From an uncultured Nitrospira sp. (GTDB lineage: Bacteria > Nitrospirota > Nitrospiria > Nitrospirales > Nitrospiraceae), in assembly GCA_902500805.1 (NCBI GenBank), contig CABVSA010000033.1:1-36977 (forward strand): a stretch of DNA of 36,977 nt. The letters run 5' to 3'. Positions 15,687-24,270 of the stretch are shown here, piece after piece. The notes beneath the pieces were generated by a model, which was given only the letters and a program-made list of their open reading frames with translations, searched no databases and was not told the origin of the DNA. The number at the start of each line of letters is the position of its first letter. The first letter of the stretch is position 1. Made by a program: the position numbers and the translations under genes.

Positions 15687-16631
15687 CTAACGCGGTCGTC
15701 CTCCTGGAACTCCCACATAGTCCTCGCCCGTGGAAGCATTCGGCATCGCCACCCCGGCAGCATTCCCACCAACTCCCGATCCTGCCATTGCCGCCGTTGG
15801 AACAGACGGCTGGTCGGACTCGGCAGCGGCTTTCTTTCCAAAGACTTTCGCGCCAAAAATCCCGACCCAGTAGAGCAGAAACATGGGGCCGGCCATCAGC
15901 GTTTGATTGAATGGGTCTGGCGTGGGAGTCAGGATGGCGGCAATCACGAACGACCCTAACAGCGCCCACTTCCAATATTGGATCAGAAACGGCGCATCCA
16001 CCCACCCGAGCTTCGCCATAAGCGTCAGCGCCAACGGCACTTCAAAAATGAGCCCGAACACCATTAGAAACCAGAGAGCGAATCCGACATATTGCGCAAT
16101 AGAAATCTGCGGTGCAAATCCTGCATTGACGCCGTACGAAATCAAAAAATTCAACGCAAACGGCAGAACGAAAAAAAATGAAAAGCCCGCCCCCGCATAA
16201 AACGCCGCCGCGCTGACACACACAAACGGTCCGACAAATCGCCGTTCTTGGGCGTGCAGCCCAGGAACCACGAACCGCCAGATCTCATACAGCAGATACG
16301 GCATGGCGAGCACAATGGCACACAAGCCCGCCACCTTGACGTTCTGCCAGAGCGCCTCCGCCGGAGCGAGAAAAACAAACGGCACAGTCGGGAGATCAGT
16401 CGGTTCCCATGTTAACTGACTGGGAACGAACATGTTCTGGAGTGGAACGCGCAGCCATTTGACAAGCGCGTCGGCATACAAGAAGGTCCCCATGAACACG
16501 ACCGCCAAGGCGATCACCGCACGGGTCAGCCGGACCTGGAACTCCACCAGGTGTTCCATGACCGGCATTTTCTTATCTTCCAGCGGCTTGAACACCGAGT
16601 CTTGCAGCCACTGGTTCAGTTTATTCAACAC
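15687..16631 (-). CDS. tatC: TatC, twin-arginine translocase subunit
   Basis: A 314-residue protein with six transmembrane helices. It carries the TatC signature MEHLVEFQVRLTRAVIAL at the N-terminus, LLYEIWRFVVPGLHAQERRF in the first cytoplasmic loop and LTPTPDPFNQTLMAGPMFLLY near the end. TatC recognises twin-arginine signals of folded, usually cofactor-bearing proteins. GTG 16631 follows GAGG. The C-terminus carries an extra 50-residue Gly/Ala/Pro-rich tail after the last helix. No tatA/tatB is present here. It precedes mrp by 38 bases. Confidence 0.95.
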   Translation of the reverse strand: MLNKLNQWLQDSVFKPLEDKKMPVMEHLVEFQVRLTRAVIALAVVFMGTFLYADALVKWLRVPLQNMFVPSQLTWEPTDLPTVPFVFLAPAEALWQNVKVAGLCAIVLAMPYLLYEIWRFVVPGLHAQERRFVGPFVCVSAAAFYAGAGFSFFFVLPFALNFLISYGVNAGFAPQISIAQYVGFALWFLMVFGLIFEVPLALTLMAKLGWVDAPFLIQYWKWALLGSFVIAAILTPTPDPFNQTLMAGPMFLLYWVGIFGAKVFGKKAAAESDQPSVPTAAMAGSGVGGNAAGVAMPNASTGEDYVGVPGGRPR

Positions 16632-16729
16632 AGAGCCTCGTGCAAACTGGGGTCTGTCGATCCGGCGATCTGCCGATCAGGTTTCTGGCAATCAACAGAT
16701 CGACGGATCAACAAATACCCCTGTGCTTC

Positions 16730-18232
16730 TTACTTCGGATTGATCGCCACGAAGAGGCTGTTCCCCTGACGATTGACCAGCAAGACCGCAAGCTCGTCTT
16801 TTTTAATTTTCTCGGCGGCCTTTTGGTACTCGCTGAGCGTCTTGACGGATTCATGGTTGACTTCTTGGATGACATCGCCGCGCTGCAAGCCGGCCGCTTC
16901 CGCCTGTCCACCCGATTCCACCGAGGTGATCACCACGCCAGCCGTCTTGGAAGGAATGTTCAATTGGCTCATCAACGCATTGTCCAGCGCCTGGACACGA
17001 AGCGATGCCAGCACATTGTCCGGTGGCTTGATCTGCTCTCCCGCTTCCTTCGGTGGCCCCGGCTCCTTCTTGGCCAAGACTTCATCAGAGGGACGCTCAG
17101 CCACCTTCACGGCAATGACCTGTTCCTTCCCTTCGCGGACGACCTTCACTTGGGCATCTTTGCCGACGACTGTTCTGGCGACCAGGTTGCGCAGCTGGCT
17201 GACCGTCTGTACTTCCTTCCCATTGAACGCCACCACCACATCGCCTCGCTTGATTCCTGCGGCATGCGAGGGACCATTTTCATTGACGTCGCTGATCAAG
17301 ACGCCCTTCCGCTGATCCGGAAGCTTAAAGGATTTTGCCAAGGCCGGCGTGATTTCCTGAATCGCCACGCCCATCCATCCACGCACGACCTTCCCGGTCT
17401 TTTGCAGGCTATCGACGATATCGAGCGCAATGCTGCTGGGAATCGCAAACCCAATGCCTTCCGATCCGCCGGTCCTTGAGAAAATCGCGGTGTTGATCCC
17501 GATCAGATCCCCATTCATATTGACGAGCGCCCCACCAGAATTTCCAGGATTGATGGCCGCATCGGTCTGGATAAAGTCTTCATAGTCGGCAATTCCCACA
17601 TTGCCACGCCCCAAGGCACTGATAATGCCGAGCGTCACGGTCGAGCTCAAGCCGAATGGACTTCCGACGGCCAACACAAGATCCCCGACCTGGAGCCTCT
17701 CATACTCCGCCCACTTGAGTGACGGCAAGTCCTTGGCATCGATCTTGACCACCGCTAAATCGGTCTTCGGATCGGTCCCGATAATCTTGGCGGAAAACTC
17801 CCGCCGGTCGCTCAGCGTAACAGTAATCTGGGTCGCCCCTTCCACAACGTGATTGTTGGTCACGATATACCCGTTGGCATCGAGAATGACTCCCGAGCCA
17901 GCACTCTGATCAGGTTTGCCATGCGGGCCGGGAGGGCCATGTGGAGCCGGCGGAATCGGTGATTCACCGCCAGGCTCATCCCCAGGAGGCGGCGTCCCGA
18001 ACGGGTTCGGCGGAACCCCTCCTCGCCTCCGACTCCCTTCCCCTCCACCGGTGACGGCAATGTTCACCACGGCCGGCATCGTCTTTTTCACAATCTCCGA
18101 GAACCCCTGGGCCCATGCCGGAGGAACCCCTGAAGCCGAGACAGGCGACACGCATCCGCTTCCGATCAGAGCAGATACGGCTAATCCACAAGCCATGAGC
18201 ATGTTCGTCGATTTCTGAGTCCACATGAGCAT
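16730..18232 (-). CDS. HtrA/DegP-family periplasmic serine protease with two PDZ domains
   Basis: A 500-residue protein with an export signal (MLMACGLAVSALIGSG) and a trypsin-like domain with triad H128 (YIVTNNHVV), D158 (TDLAVVKID) and S232 (NPGNSGGAL). PDZ1 is at about 280-365 and PDZ2 at about 400-490. A Gly/Pro-rich low-complexity segment (about 62-108) separates the N-terminus from the protease core. These enzymes degrade or chaperone misfolded envelope proteins. A Cys at 27 follows LIGSG, which is not a canonical lipobox. ATG 18232 has GGAGG upstream. It is followed by tatC after 98 bases. Confidence 0.93.
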   Translation of the reverse strand: MLMWTQKSTNMLMACGLAVSALIGSGCVSPVSASGVPPAWAQGFSEIVKKTMPAVVNIAVTGGGEGSRRRGGVPPNPFGTPPPGDEPGGESPIPPAPHGPPGPHGKPDQSAGSGVILDANGYIVTNNHVVEGATQITVTLSDRREFSAKIIGTDPKTDLAVVKIDAKDLPSLKWAEYERLQVGDLVLAVGSPFGLSSTVTLGIISALGRGNVGIADYEDFIQTDAAINPGNSGGALVNMNGDLIGINTAIFSRTGGSEGIGFAIPSSIALDIVDSLQKTGKVVRGWMGVAIQEITPALAKSFKLPDQRKGVLISDVNENGPSHAAGIKRGDVVVAFNGKEVQTVSQLRNLVARTVVGKDAQVKVVREGKEQVIAVKVAERPSDEVLAKKEPGPPKEAGEQIKPPDNVLASLRVQALDNALMSQLNIPSKTAGVVITSVESGGQAEAAGLQRGDVIQEVNHESVKTLSEYQKAAEKIKKDELAVLLVNRQGNSLFVAINPK

Positions 18233-18253
18233 ATCTGAATTCCTCCAGGATGT

Positions 18254-18284
18254 GACTCTTCTTCAGAGTCCTATTGGAAATAGG
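18254..18284 (-). promoter_or_regulatory. Tandem hairpins in the htrA 5' leader
   Basis: Two adjacent inverted repeats on the transcript: CCTATT/AATAGG (18284-18270) and GACTCT/AGAGTC (18270-18254), the second about 10 bases before the GGAGG ribosome binding site. They could influence mRNA stability or translation. Confidence 0.4.
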
Positions 18285-18307
18285 CCCCTACACCAGTTTA
18301 ACAATCT

Positions 18308-18337
18308 ATTTTACACTACTCGTTCGACCGGCTTCAA
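18308..18337 (-). promoter_or_regulatory. Candidate htrA promoter
   Basis: On the minus strand TTGAAG (-35, 18337-18332), an 18-base spacer and TAAAAT (-10, 18313-18308), about 75 bases before the start codon. It matches sigma70 consensus at 4/6 and 5/6. Family members are often under envelope-stress sigma factors, but no clear site of that kind was seen. Confidence 0.5.
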
Positions 18338-18544
18338 AGAAGAAAAAGTGCGGTGACGGGCGCTGAACACAATCCGTATTAATCGGCAAGCGCATGACAC
18401 GTCATTACCGTACCAGACGGTCGGCCTTGTAGACCAGGCCTCCGTTCGTAGCCCCGTTGCATTCATGTGAGGTTTCCAGTACCGTGACCAACGGTCAGTC
18501 CTATCATGCAAGAAGAAGATGAAGAAGGCCTGACAAGATCCCAA

Positions 18545-20401
18545 ATGAACCGACTCCGCAATATGCGCATGCTGACAGAATCTTGGATCGGCGCCGCACT
18601 CCTCGTCCTCGCCGGCTGTGCGACCCATCTTGAGTTTCCCCCAATGGGCACCCCTCTTGCCGCCAGTGCCAAACTGGAGACATCCTCGACCTTGAAGGAC
18701 CTCACGCTTCGCTATACGAATACATGCGGGCAACTCCAGGAAGTTCCGTTAGGGGAACGCTTACAGGACGCGTTACAGCAGGGCCTTCACCGAACCTTTG
18801 ACCGTGTGATTGTGGACGGAGGAGAAACTACCGGCCCACCGGACCATGTCGTCCAGGTCGACCTTGTTGACTCGGCCTTCGACCTCAATAAAGAGGCGCT
18901 CTACGACCGCGCCCCGGCCGTTATCCATCTCAATGCAATCGCCCGTGTCTATGACCGTACGGGAACATTGCTCCGGCAGACGGACATCGCGGTGTCCCGT
19001 CAGGAGCGTCTCCGACTCGAACAGGTCTCGAAGAACTGCGATTACATCATTGATCCATTCATCCAGGACACCTCGATCGACTTTGCGACCAGGGTCGCCC
19101 TCACGGCGAAGCAGGCTGCGGGAAGCCATGACAACCTCAGCGCAATCGAGCCGACTGCTCCATCACGGGGACCCCTCGCTGTGGCCCCCGCCTTGAGCCC
19201 GACACCTGCCGACCAACCAAACGGCCCGGCTGCTTCAACCACCCTCCGATTCAAGGCGCTCTTACTCGATGAAAACAGTGACCTCTTGTTCGAAGGTGGC
19301 GAACATATTCGCGTCCGCGTCGACGTCGTGAACACAGGATCAATGCTGGTAGAGAACGCTTCGGCCTTTTTGACGGGGACTCGGCTTGCTCTCGAGCATT
19401 TCCCCACGACCGTCTTAAGAATCCCGCCGCTGCAACCGGGCCAAACCAGGTCGTTGGAGTTTGTCACCACTCTGCCCCTGCTCGCACAGCCAGAACCAGC
19501 TGAAATCCGGGTGATTGTGGATGAACGCAGTGGTGCTACAGCCCCACCTCAAACACTGTCCTTCACGATCGCTCCGACGGGAACCAGAGGCGACGATGTC
19601 GATCAGGTCTCAGCTCAGGTATCACCTGTTCTGCACCCAGACACCTCCGTCATTGCCATCGGCCTCAGCTCCACCCTCACACAGCAGATTCCATCACGCA
19701 AACATGCGGCACACGATGCGGAAACGGTCGCCAAGTACTTCCAAACACTCGGAGGCGTACCTTCTTCCAATATCGCACTATTGACGGACCGCAAGGCCAC
19801 CTCTGCACAGATCGAGAAAACCCTGCGCGAATGGCTCCCGACTCGTTCGACGAAAGACGGAGTCGTCATTATCTATTTTTCCGGGCAAGCGATGGTCTCC
19901 CCGCGGGGAGAGGTCTTCCTCGTCCCGTATGACGGAACAAAGACCCCAACTAGTCTGTATCGTCTGAGTGCGCTGGAATCGGTCCTTGCGAAGCTCAATC
20001 CACGGCAGGCCATCTTGATCTTCGACGGAAAGACTGCTGCCATTATCGATCAGACCAAGACACCCGCTACTCCTCGATGGGACCTTGACGGAGAGAACAC
20101 GATTCGATTGATCGCCGTCGAGGGCCTTGCCACTGGAGTCGATGATGACAACCATCGTCACGGACTCTTTACCTATTATTTACTGCGCGGTCTGCGCGGA
20201 GAAGCGGATACGAACCGAGATGGGAAGATCACGTTCGGAGAGGTGAGTGGATTCGTACGACAGAAAGTCACATGGGTATCAACATCTCAGTTTAATGCGA
20301 CCCAACGCCCGCAAATGATCCCACTGCTGAAAACAGACGACAAAGCCGCAGACCTAGTCCTCACGACACTCCCCTCTCTCTCCGCATCGGAAACGCCGTA
20401 A
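18545..20401 (+). CDS. Caspase-fold (C14-like) lipoprotein lacking the catalytic dyad
   Basis: About 618 residues. The lipobox L-A-G-C has its Cys at 18617-18619. A middle Ig-like domain (about 19240-19570) precedes a C-terminal caspase-like domain. That domain shows the usual strand-loop order (GVVIIYFSG, then AILIFDG, then FTYYLLRGLRGEAD). However, the catalytic His of YFSGHG is Gln (19886-19888) and the Cys of the DAC-x-SG site is Lys (20030-20032). The canonical EF-hand loop D-T-N-R-D-G-K-I-T-F-G-E remains. A scaffold or binding role is therefore more likely than proteolysis. ATG 18545 gives a normal basic signal peptide; ATG 18506 would add an acidic stretch. Confidence 0.82.
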   Translation: MNRLRNMRMLTESWIGAALLVLAGCATHLEFPPMGTPLAASAKLETSSTLKDLTLRYTNTCGQLQEVPLGERLQDALQQGLHRTFDRVIVDGGETTGPPDHVVQVDLVDSAFDLNKEALYDRAPAVIHLNAIARVYDRTGTLLRQTDIAVSRQERLRLEQVSKNCDYIIDPFIQDTSIDFATRVALTAKQAAGSHDNLSAIEPTAPSRGPLAVAPALSPTPADQPNGPAASTTLRFKALLLDENSDLLFEGGEHIRVRVDVVNTGSMLVENASAFLTGTRLALEHFPTTVLRIPPLQPGQTRSLEFVTTLPLLAQPEPAEIRVIVDERSGATAPPQTLSFTIAPTGTRGDDVDQVSAQVSPVLHPDTSVIAIGLSSTLTQQIPSRKHAAHDAETVAKYFQTLGGVPSSNIALLTDRKATSAQIEKTLREWLPTRSTKDGVVIIYFSGQAMVSPRGEVFLVPYDGTKTPTSLYRLSALESVLAKLNPRQAILIFDGKTAAIIDQTKTPATPRWDLDGENTIRLIAVEGLATGVDDDNHRHGLFTYYLLRGLRGEADTNRDGKITFGEVSGFVRQKVTWVSTSQFNATQRPQMIPLLKTDDKAADLVLTTLPSLSASETP

Positions 20402-20514
20402 TTCTTGGGAGTCATAGCGGTTTGACTATCGAAAGCCGAACCAAGCCCCGCCATACAAAACAGGATTCGCCCGCCCCTCGACTGAATTGCGGCTAGAAAT
20501 GGTATCCGTGCCCT

Positions 20515-20991
20515 TCATCTCCATTCATCACGCCATTGAGACCATCTCTTCACCTGGCCTACATTCTCGGCGATGGGATCTGACCACCATCCGTCACATC
20601 CAATTTTCCAGCCGAAGGCCGGGGACACGCTGAAACTCCCGACGTTGTTGCTCACGAGTCGAACCTCAAGGCTCAAGGCATGGGCCGCAATGAGCATGTC
20701 CATCGAGCCAATCGGGGTCCCCTTTGCCTCAAGTTGCCCACGCAAGCGACCGTAGGACCAGGCTGCCGCCTGGTCAAACTCAGCGATCTGGAGCGGAACA
20801 AGAAACTGCTCAAGGGCATGGCGATTCCTGGACGAATGACGGCTCTTACTGACTCCATACGCCAATTCAGCGGCCGTGATGCTGGAAATCCCGATGTCGC
20901 CGACAGCGTGCGACAGGAAGCGTTCGATAATAGAGGGAAGCTGCTGTTTGATGAGGTAGATGCAGATGTTGGTATCCAGCATCAGCTTCAT
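20515..20991 (-). CDS. vapC: VapC-type PIN-domain toxin with extended C-terminus
   Basis: A 158-residue PIN nuclease with acidic residues D6 (MLDTNICIYLIK), E42 (AAELAYG) and D98 (GSMDMLIAAHA), followed by LVSNNVGSF. VapC toxins cleave initiator tRNA or rRNA. Family members usually end about residue 130 with an E-N-W-like motif. Here the chain continues with a Trp-rich tail (GCDGWWSDPIAENV ... SQWRDEWR), which may result from a late frameshift or be a genuine extension. The start overlaps the vapB stop by four bases. Confidence 0.88.
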   Translation of the reverse strand: MKLMLDTNICIYLIKQQLPSIIERFLSHAVGDIGISSITAAELAYGVSKSRHSSRNRHALEQFLVPLQIAEFDQAAAWSYGRLRGQLEAKGTPIGSMDMLIAAHALSLEVRLVSNNVGSFSVSPAFGWKIGCDGWWSDPIAENVGQVKRWSQWRDEWR

Positions 20992-21227
20992 GCAAAGGGA
21001 CGCTTTCGTTTCTGGATCGGAGGTTGTTGCCTGCCCTCTCCCATAAAGTCGTTCGTAAACATGGCGAGACTATCGGTGAGCGGCTGCCACGTCTGCTTCT
21101 TTGGGCGAATCACGAGCGTATTGCCTCGACGTTGAATCTCAACCTCGGCCCCCTCCAGCTGAAACTCGCGTGGGATTCGAACAGCCTGGCTGTTGCCGCT
21201 CATAAACAGCTTCGTGTTCTTCTTCAT
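20988..21227 (-). CDS. vapB: VapB-type AbrB-fold antitoxin
   Basis: A 79-residue protein with an N-terminal AbrB/SpoVT DNA-binding hairpin (KLFMSGNSQAVRIPREF ... GAEVEIQRRGNTLVIRPK) and a C-terminal toxin-binding tail (SLAMFTNDFM ... RQQPPIQKRKRPFA). ATG 21227 starts at the family-typical MKKNTKLF. The GGGAGG sequence lies 12 bases upstream, so ATG 21236 or 21239 is possible. It neutralises VapC and, with it, represses the promoter just upstream. Confidence 0.9.
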   Translation of the reverse strand: MKKNTKLFMSGNSQAVRIPREFQLEGAEVEIQRRGNTLVIRPKKQTWQPLTDSLAMFTNDFMGEGRQQPPIQKRKRPFA

Positions 21228-21249
21228 CGCCACCATCATCCTCCCGCCA

Positions 21250-21271
21250 TGTATATACGCCATGATATACA
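21250..21271. promoter_or_regulatory. Palindromic VapBC operator
   Basis: Perfect inverted repeat TGTATAT (21250-21256), eight bases, ATATACA (21265-21271). It covers the -10 region of the vapBC promoter and is the expected binding site of the VapB dimer. Confidence 0.75.
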
Positions 21272-21290
21272 GCGACCCATTCGCTGTCAA
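21262..21290 (-). promoter_or_regulatory. vapBC sigma70-type promoter
   Basis: Minus strand: TTGACA (-35, 21290-21285, perfect), 17 bases, TATCAT (-10, 21267-21262, 5/6). The -10 sits within the operator palindrome. Confidence 0.8.
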
Positions 21291-21472
21291 TGACCGTCAC
21301 GGAATGGCGGGACGGATAGGGCAGGGCAAAACGCTGGAAGACTGTTCAGATGTCAAAGCCCGACTCCTTCATACACATCAGAAATGGTGCTGCGCATGGA
21401 GAAGACTTTTCACCTCAACAAAGATAGGCTGCTACCGACGCAACCGAGATGCTTAGGGGGACGCCGGGACAA

Positions 21473-21983
21473 TCAAAGGTGATCAATAGGTGGGATCATA
21501 CAGGATAAAGAAGGCGTTGCAGGAACCGAGAAACTCCCCGCTTGAAAAGGGAAAGTCTTGTCGCCAGCCCTCAATTGACGCCGGATGTTGATCAACAGGC
21601 TTCGAATGCTGAGTGACGCACAGAACAAGTCCTGACCGCACTTCCTCGTCCGGACTGAAGAGCCCTTTTCGGCAACCTCGGATCCGGCTGACATCCGCCG
21701 AAGGGCGCGCCCCGTTCCGTACAACAGCAAGGTTGCGCCAAACGCGTACGGCAGGGTGGTGAACATGTAGCCGAAGTAGAACATCCGTGAGGACACAGGT
21801 GTTATCGTGGCATTTGTGGCTCGATAACGGCTCTATTTCGTATTGTCGCCGTCCTTGTACTTCTCGACTCATGCCTGCAGAGCGGCCAATCTCAAGTGAT
21901 CCGCACATCGTCGAGTTGCATGGGTCCTTGAGAGCAACGAAGGTAGAGCTTATGCCTTTCACCAAGAGAAGCCACGTCTTCAC
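21473..21983 (-). pseudogene. Possible broken small membrane-protein gene
   Basis: Two overlapping minus-strand frames share this stretch. One (start 21796) opens with a credible membrane helix (MFYFGYMFTTLPYAFGATLLLYGTG) but loses protein character after about 35 residues. The other (to 21483) has a protein-like end (GSCNAFFILYDPTY) but an odd beginning. A single frameshift near 21690 would join the good halves. I recognise no family, so this is a weak call. Nothing else gene-like is seen between vapB and the repeat protein. Confidence 0.25.
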
Positions 21984-22037
21984 CCACTATGGTGGAAAAC
22001 CCGGCTACTGAAAGTGCAGTCACTCGTGTTGTGCCAC

Positions 22038-22076
22038 AAAAAAGAGGGTGAGGAGTTGCCTCCCCACCCTCTTTTA
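22038..22076 (-). terminator. Terminator of the five-repeat secreted protein gene
   Basis: A 16-position stem with one mismatch (22040-22055 with 22060-22075), loop TTGC, with T residues on both sides. It may also stop transcription from the + strand. Nearly the same hairpin recurs at 24271-24314. Confidence 0.88.
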
Positions 22077-22129
22077 ATTGGTTCCAGTGTGAGCAGAAAC
22101 GAGTGATCGCCTCTGCTCACGCGGTGCTT

Positions 22130-23968
22130 CTATTGACCGGCTACTTGCAGTTGAATGCTCCCTGTTTCCGCCAAGGCAGGGTTGATGGTGATCGTGTACG
22201 TATCCGTTGTGGCCAACGTCACCGTATTGAGGTTAAAGTTGGACGCGGAGCTCGTCGTCCCTGCTTGCAAGACTCCGCTCGGAGTGTAGAGATTCACTGC
22301 CACGCTGTCGAACTTATTATTGATCGCTTTGATCGTGATCTGCTGATTGGCCGTACCACTAAACGTATAGCGACCGCTCTGGCCGGCCCGGCTGATCATG
22401 ATCGGCCTCGGCGCGGCATTAATCTTGAGCGAATCCGACACCTCTGTCGAGAGTGTCAGCGTCATGTTGCCGGTGTAAGGCCCCCCAGGACGAACAAGTA
22501 CGGTATAGGCACCGGTGGTCGGCAATGGGTTGGAAATTTCGAGTGCGCCACCCGCCGTCCCGACGGTAGTGGAGGCCACTGGGGTTCCACTCTGGTCCAG
22601 AAGAGAGATGCTACTCGACGTGAGCCCGACAGCTGTGAGGCCAAGACTTACCCATTGGCCGGCATTACCATTGAACGTGTATCGTGCGGTCTTGCCCGGT
22701 TTATTCAGGCTCAGAGTCACCGGCGCTCCATCAAGCGCGAGCGTACCAGTAACGGGTGACGACAACGCAAGGGTCATGCTGCCGGTGTTATTGCCGACCG
22801 GATCCACAACGATCGTGTAGGCTCCGGTTTCTGGTAATGCCATGGCCGGATCGAGACTGCCGCCGCTGGAACCGATCGTGGTGGATGCCAACTTGCTGCC
22901 ATCCGGTTTCACCAGCGACAACGTACTCGAGGCGATTGAGACGCCGGTAAGACCGAGATTGACCCATTGGCCCGCCGACGCATTAAAGGTATACAGCGCG
23001 CGTTGACCCGGTACGGTCAATGTCGGGGTGACCGTCATCTGGTCGATCATGATATTGCCCAGGAGATCCGGAGCATTGTAGAGCGCAAGCTTTACGTTTC
23101 CGGTATAGCTTAACTCCGGATCGATCAGAACCACATACGTCCCGGAGGTCGGAAGAACTTGCGCATCGACCACCGCACCCGCATGGGCGAATGAGGTCGG
23201 CTGACCCAGGGGACTGCCGTCCGGCTTGAGGATTGATACATACCCGCTTCTGATCGTCACATCACTCAACTGCAAGCTGACCGCCTGACCGCTGTTGCCG
23301 GAGAAGGTGTACCGAGCGTTTTGCCCGGCACGGCTGATGGCAACCGGTACCGCCGAACCCTGAGGAACGATCGCACCTTCCAGCTCATGTGAAACGGTGA
23401 TCGTGAAGCTTCCGGTGTAGGTGCTGAGGGGATCGAAGAAAATCGTATAGGCCCCGGTTGCCGGCAATTCCACAAGATCTATGCTGCTGCCGTTCATCTC
23501 GCTCGAGGAGATGGTTGCGCCTGAGTCAGCAGTAAATTGGTATGCGGTGGCAGACGTCTGAACCTGTGTCTGTGAGGAGAGTGGTCGAGTGCCCATGGTG
23601 GCATAATAGTTCCTGACAGCGGTCGGCTGTCTGGCGATCAACCCACCATCCGGCCCATAGACCGACACTTGGAACTGTGTGAGACTGACCGCGCTAAAAC
23701 CGAGATTGATGCGTTGACCGGCCGTACCCTGAAACGTCATTGCCCCATTCTTGTTCGGAGTGGCAATCTTGACCGTCACAGAGTCTCCGCCGACAGTGAC
23801 CTGCCCATTGTATTCAAGGTCTGCCGCCACGATAGCCGGTGGAAGGGAGCCCTCTGCGGCCTGACTGGTTTCGGTGGCTACACTGAACGTAATTCCCGCT
23901 GACACAAGCGCGAGCGATGCTGCTACGACTGCTCCTCGGCACTGCACCCATGGACATAGGCTGCGCAT
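22130..23968 (-). CDS. Secreted protein of five tandem beta-sandwich repeats
   Basis: A 612-residue protein with a signal peptide (AAVVASLALVSAGITFSV region; likely cleavage near A37). Five repeats of about 100 residues follow, at about 53-195 (enlarged), 196-296, 298-402, 404-506 and 508-612. Each contains G-Q-x-x-x-Y-T-F-x-G-x-x-G-Q-x-x-x-L near its start and L-P-x-T-G-A-Y-T-x-x-x-x-P near its end, like bacterial pre-peptidase C-terminal domains. No catalytic domain is present, so a surface, matrix or adhesion role is likely (inference). ATG 23968 follows AGGAGGG. It is monocistronic with its own terminator. Confidence 0.85.
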   Translation of the reverse strand: MRSLCPWVQCRGAVVAASLALVSAGITFSVATETSQAAEGSLPPAIVAADLEYNGQVTVGGDSVTVKIATPNKNGAMTFQGTAGQRINLGFSAVSLTQFQVSVYGPDGGLIARQPTAVRNYYATMGTRPLSSQTQVQTSATAYQFTADSGATISSSEMNGSSIDLVELPATGAYTIFFDPLSTYTGSFTITVSHELEGAIVPQGSAVPVAISRAGQNARYTFSGNSGQAVSLQLSDVTIRSGYVSILKPDGSPLGQPTSFAHAGAVVDAQVLPTSGTYVVLIDPELSYTGNVKLALYNAPDLLGNIMIDQMTVTPTLTVPGQRALYTFNASAGQWVNLGLTGVSIASSTLSLVKPDGSKLASTTIGSSGGSLDPAMALPETGAYTIVVDPVGNNTGSMTLALSSPVTGTLALDGAPVTLSLNKPGKTARYTFNGNAGQWVSLGLTAVGLTSSSISLLDQSGTPVASTTVGTAGGALEISNPLPTTGAYTVLVRPGGPYTGNMTLTLSTEVSDSLKINAAPRPIMISRAGQSGRYTFSGTANQQITIKAINNKFDSVAVNLYTPSGVLQAGTTSSASNFNLNTVTLATTDTYTITINPALAETGSIQLQVAGQ

Positions 23969-24270
23969 AGTCGCCCTCCTAATTGTTCAAAATAAGAACG
24001 TCGATGGTTCGGCTGTATTTGCTACCGCATGTACTCTATTTATCGCGATTCTGGCTCGTCCGGCGGACTGTACCCTTTTTTGTATGCAAGGTGCAATCCC
24101 CCCAAGCCTTCCAACGCCAATATTCCCAACCCCCAAACGAGGGGATCGCAACATAGACTGTCCAGAATCTGGATTGTAGAAACAGCTGAAGTGGAGAATG
24201 TACTAACTAAGTCGGGAAGGTGCCATGAAGAAGAGCACAGGACACTCGTACCTGCCGAAGGCTGCTGCAC
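23969..24270. other. Intergenic region, upstream of the repeat protein gene
   Basis: The gap to the cytochrome gene is 387 bases. It holds the AGGAGGG ribosome binding site at its left edge and a terminator at 24271-24314; a promoter for the repeat protein must lie here but no strong -35/-10 pair stands out. No convincing small gene was found. Confidence 0.4.

Noticed and set aside
16657..16714. Imperfect gatccggcgatc/gatcgacggatc inverted repeat between htrA and tatC
   Set aside because: The repeat is imperfect with a long loop and no T-run; not enough for a terminator or operator call.
21787..22011. 74-residue + strand frame before the repeat-gene terminator
   Set aside because: No ribosome binding site, no recognisable domain, and it ends close to a hairpin assigned to the opposite strand.
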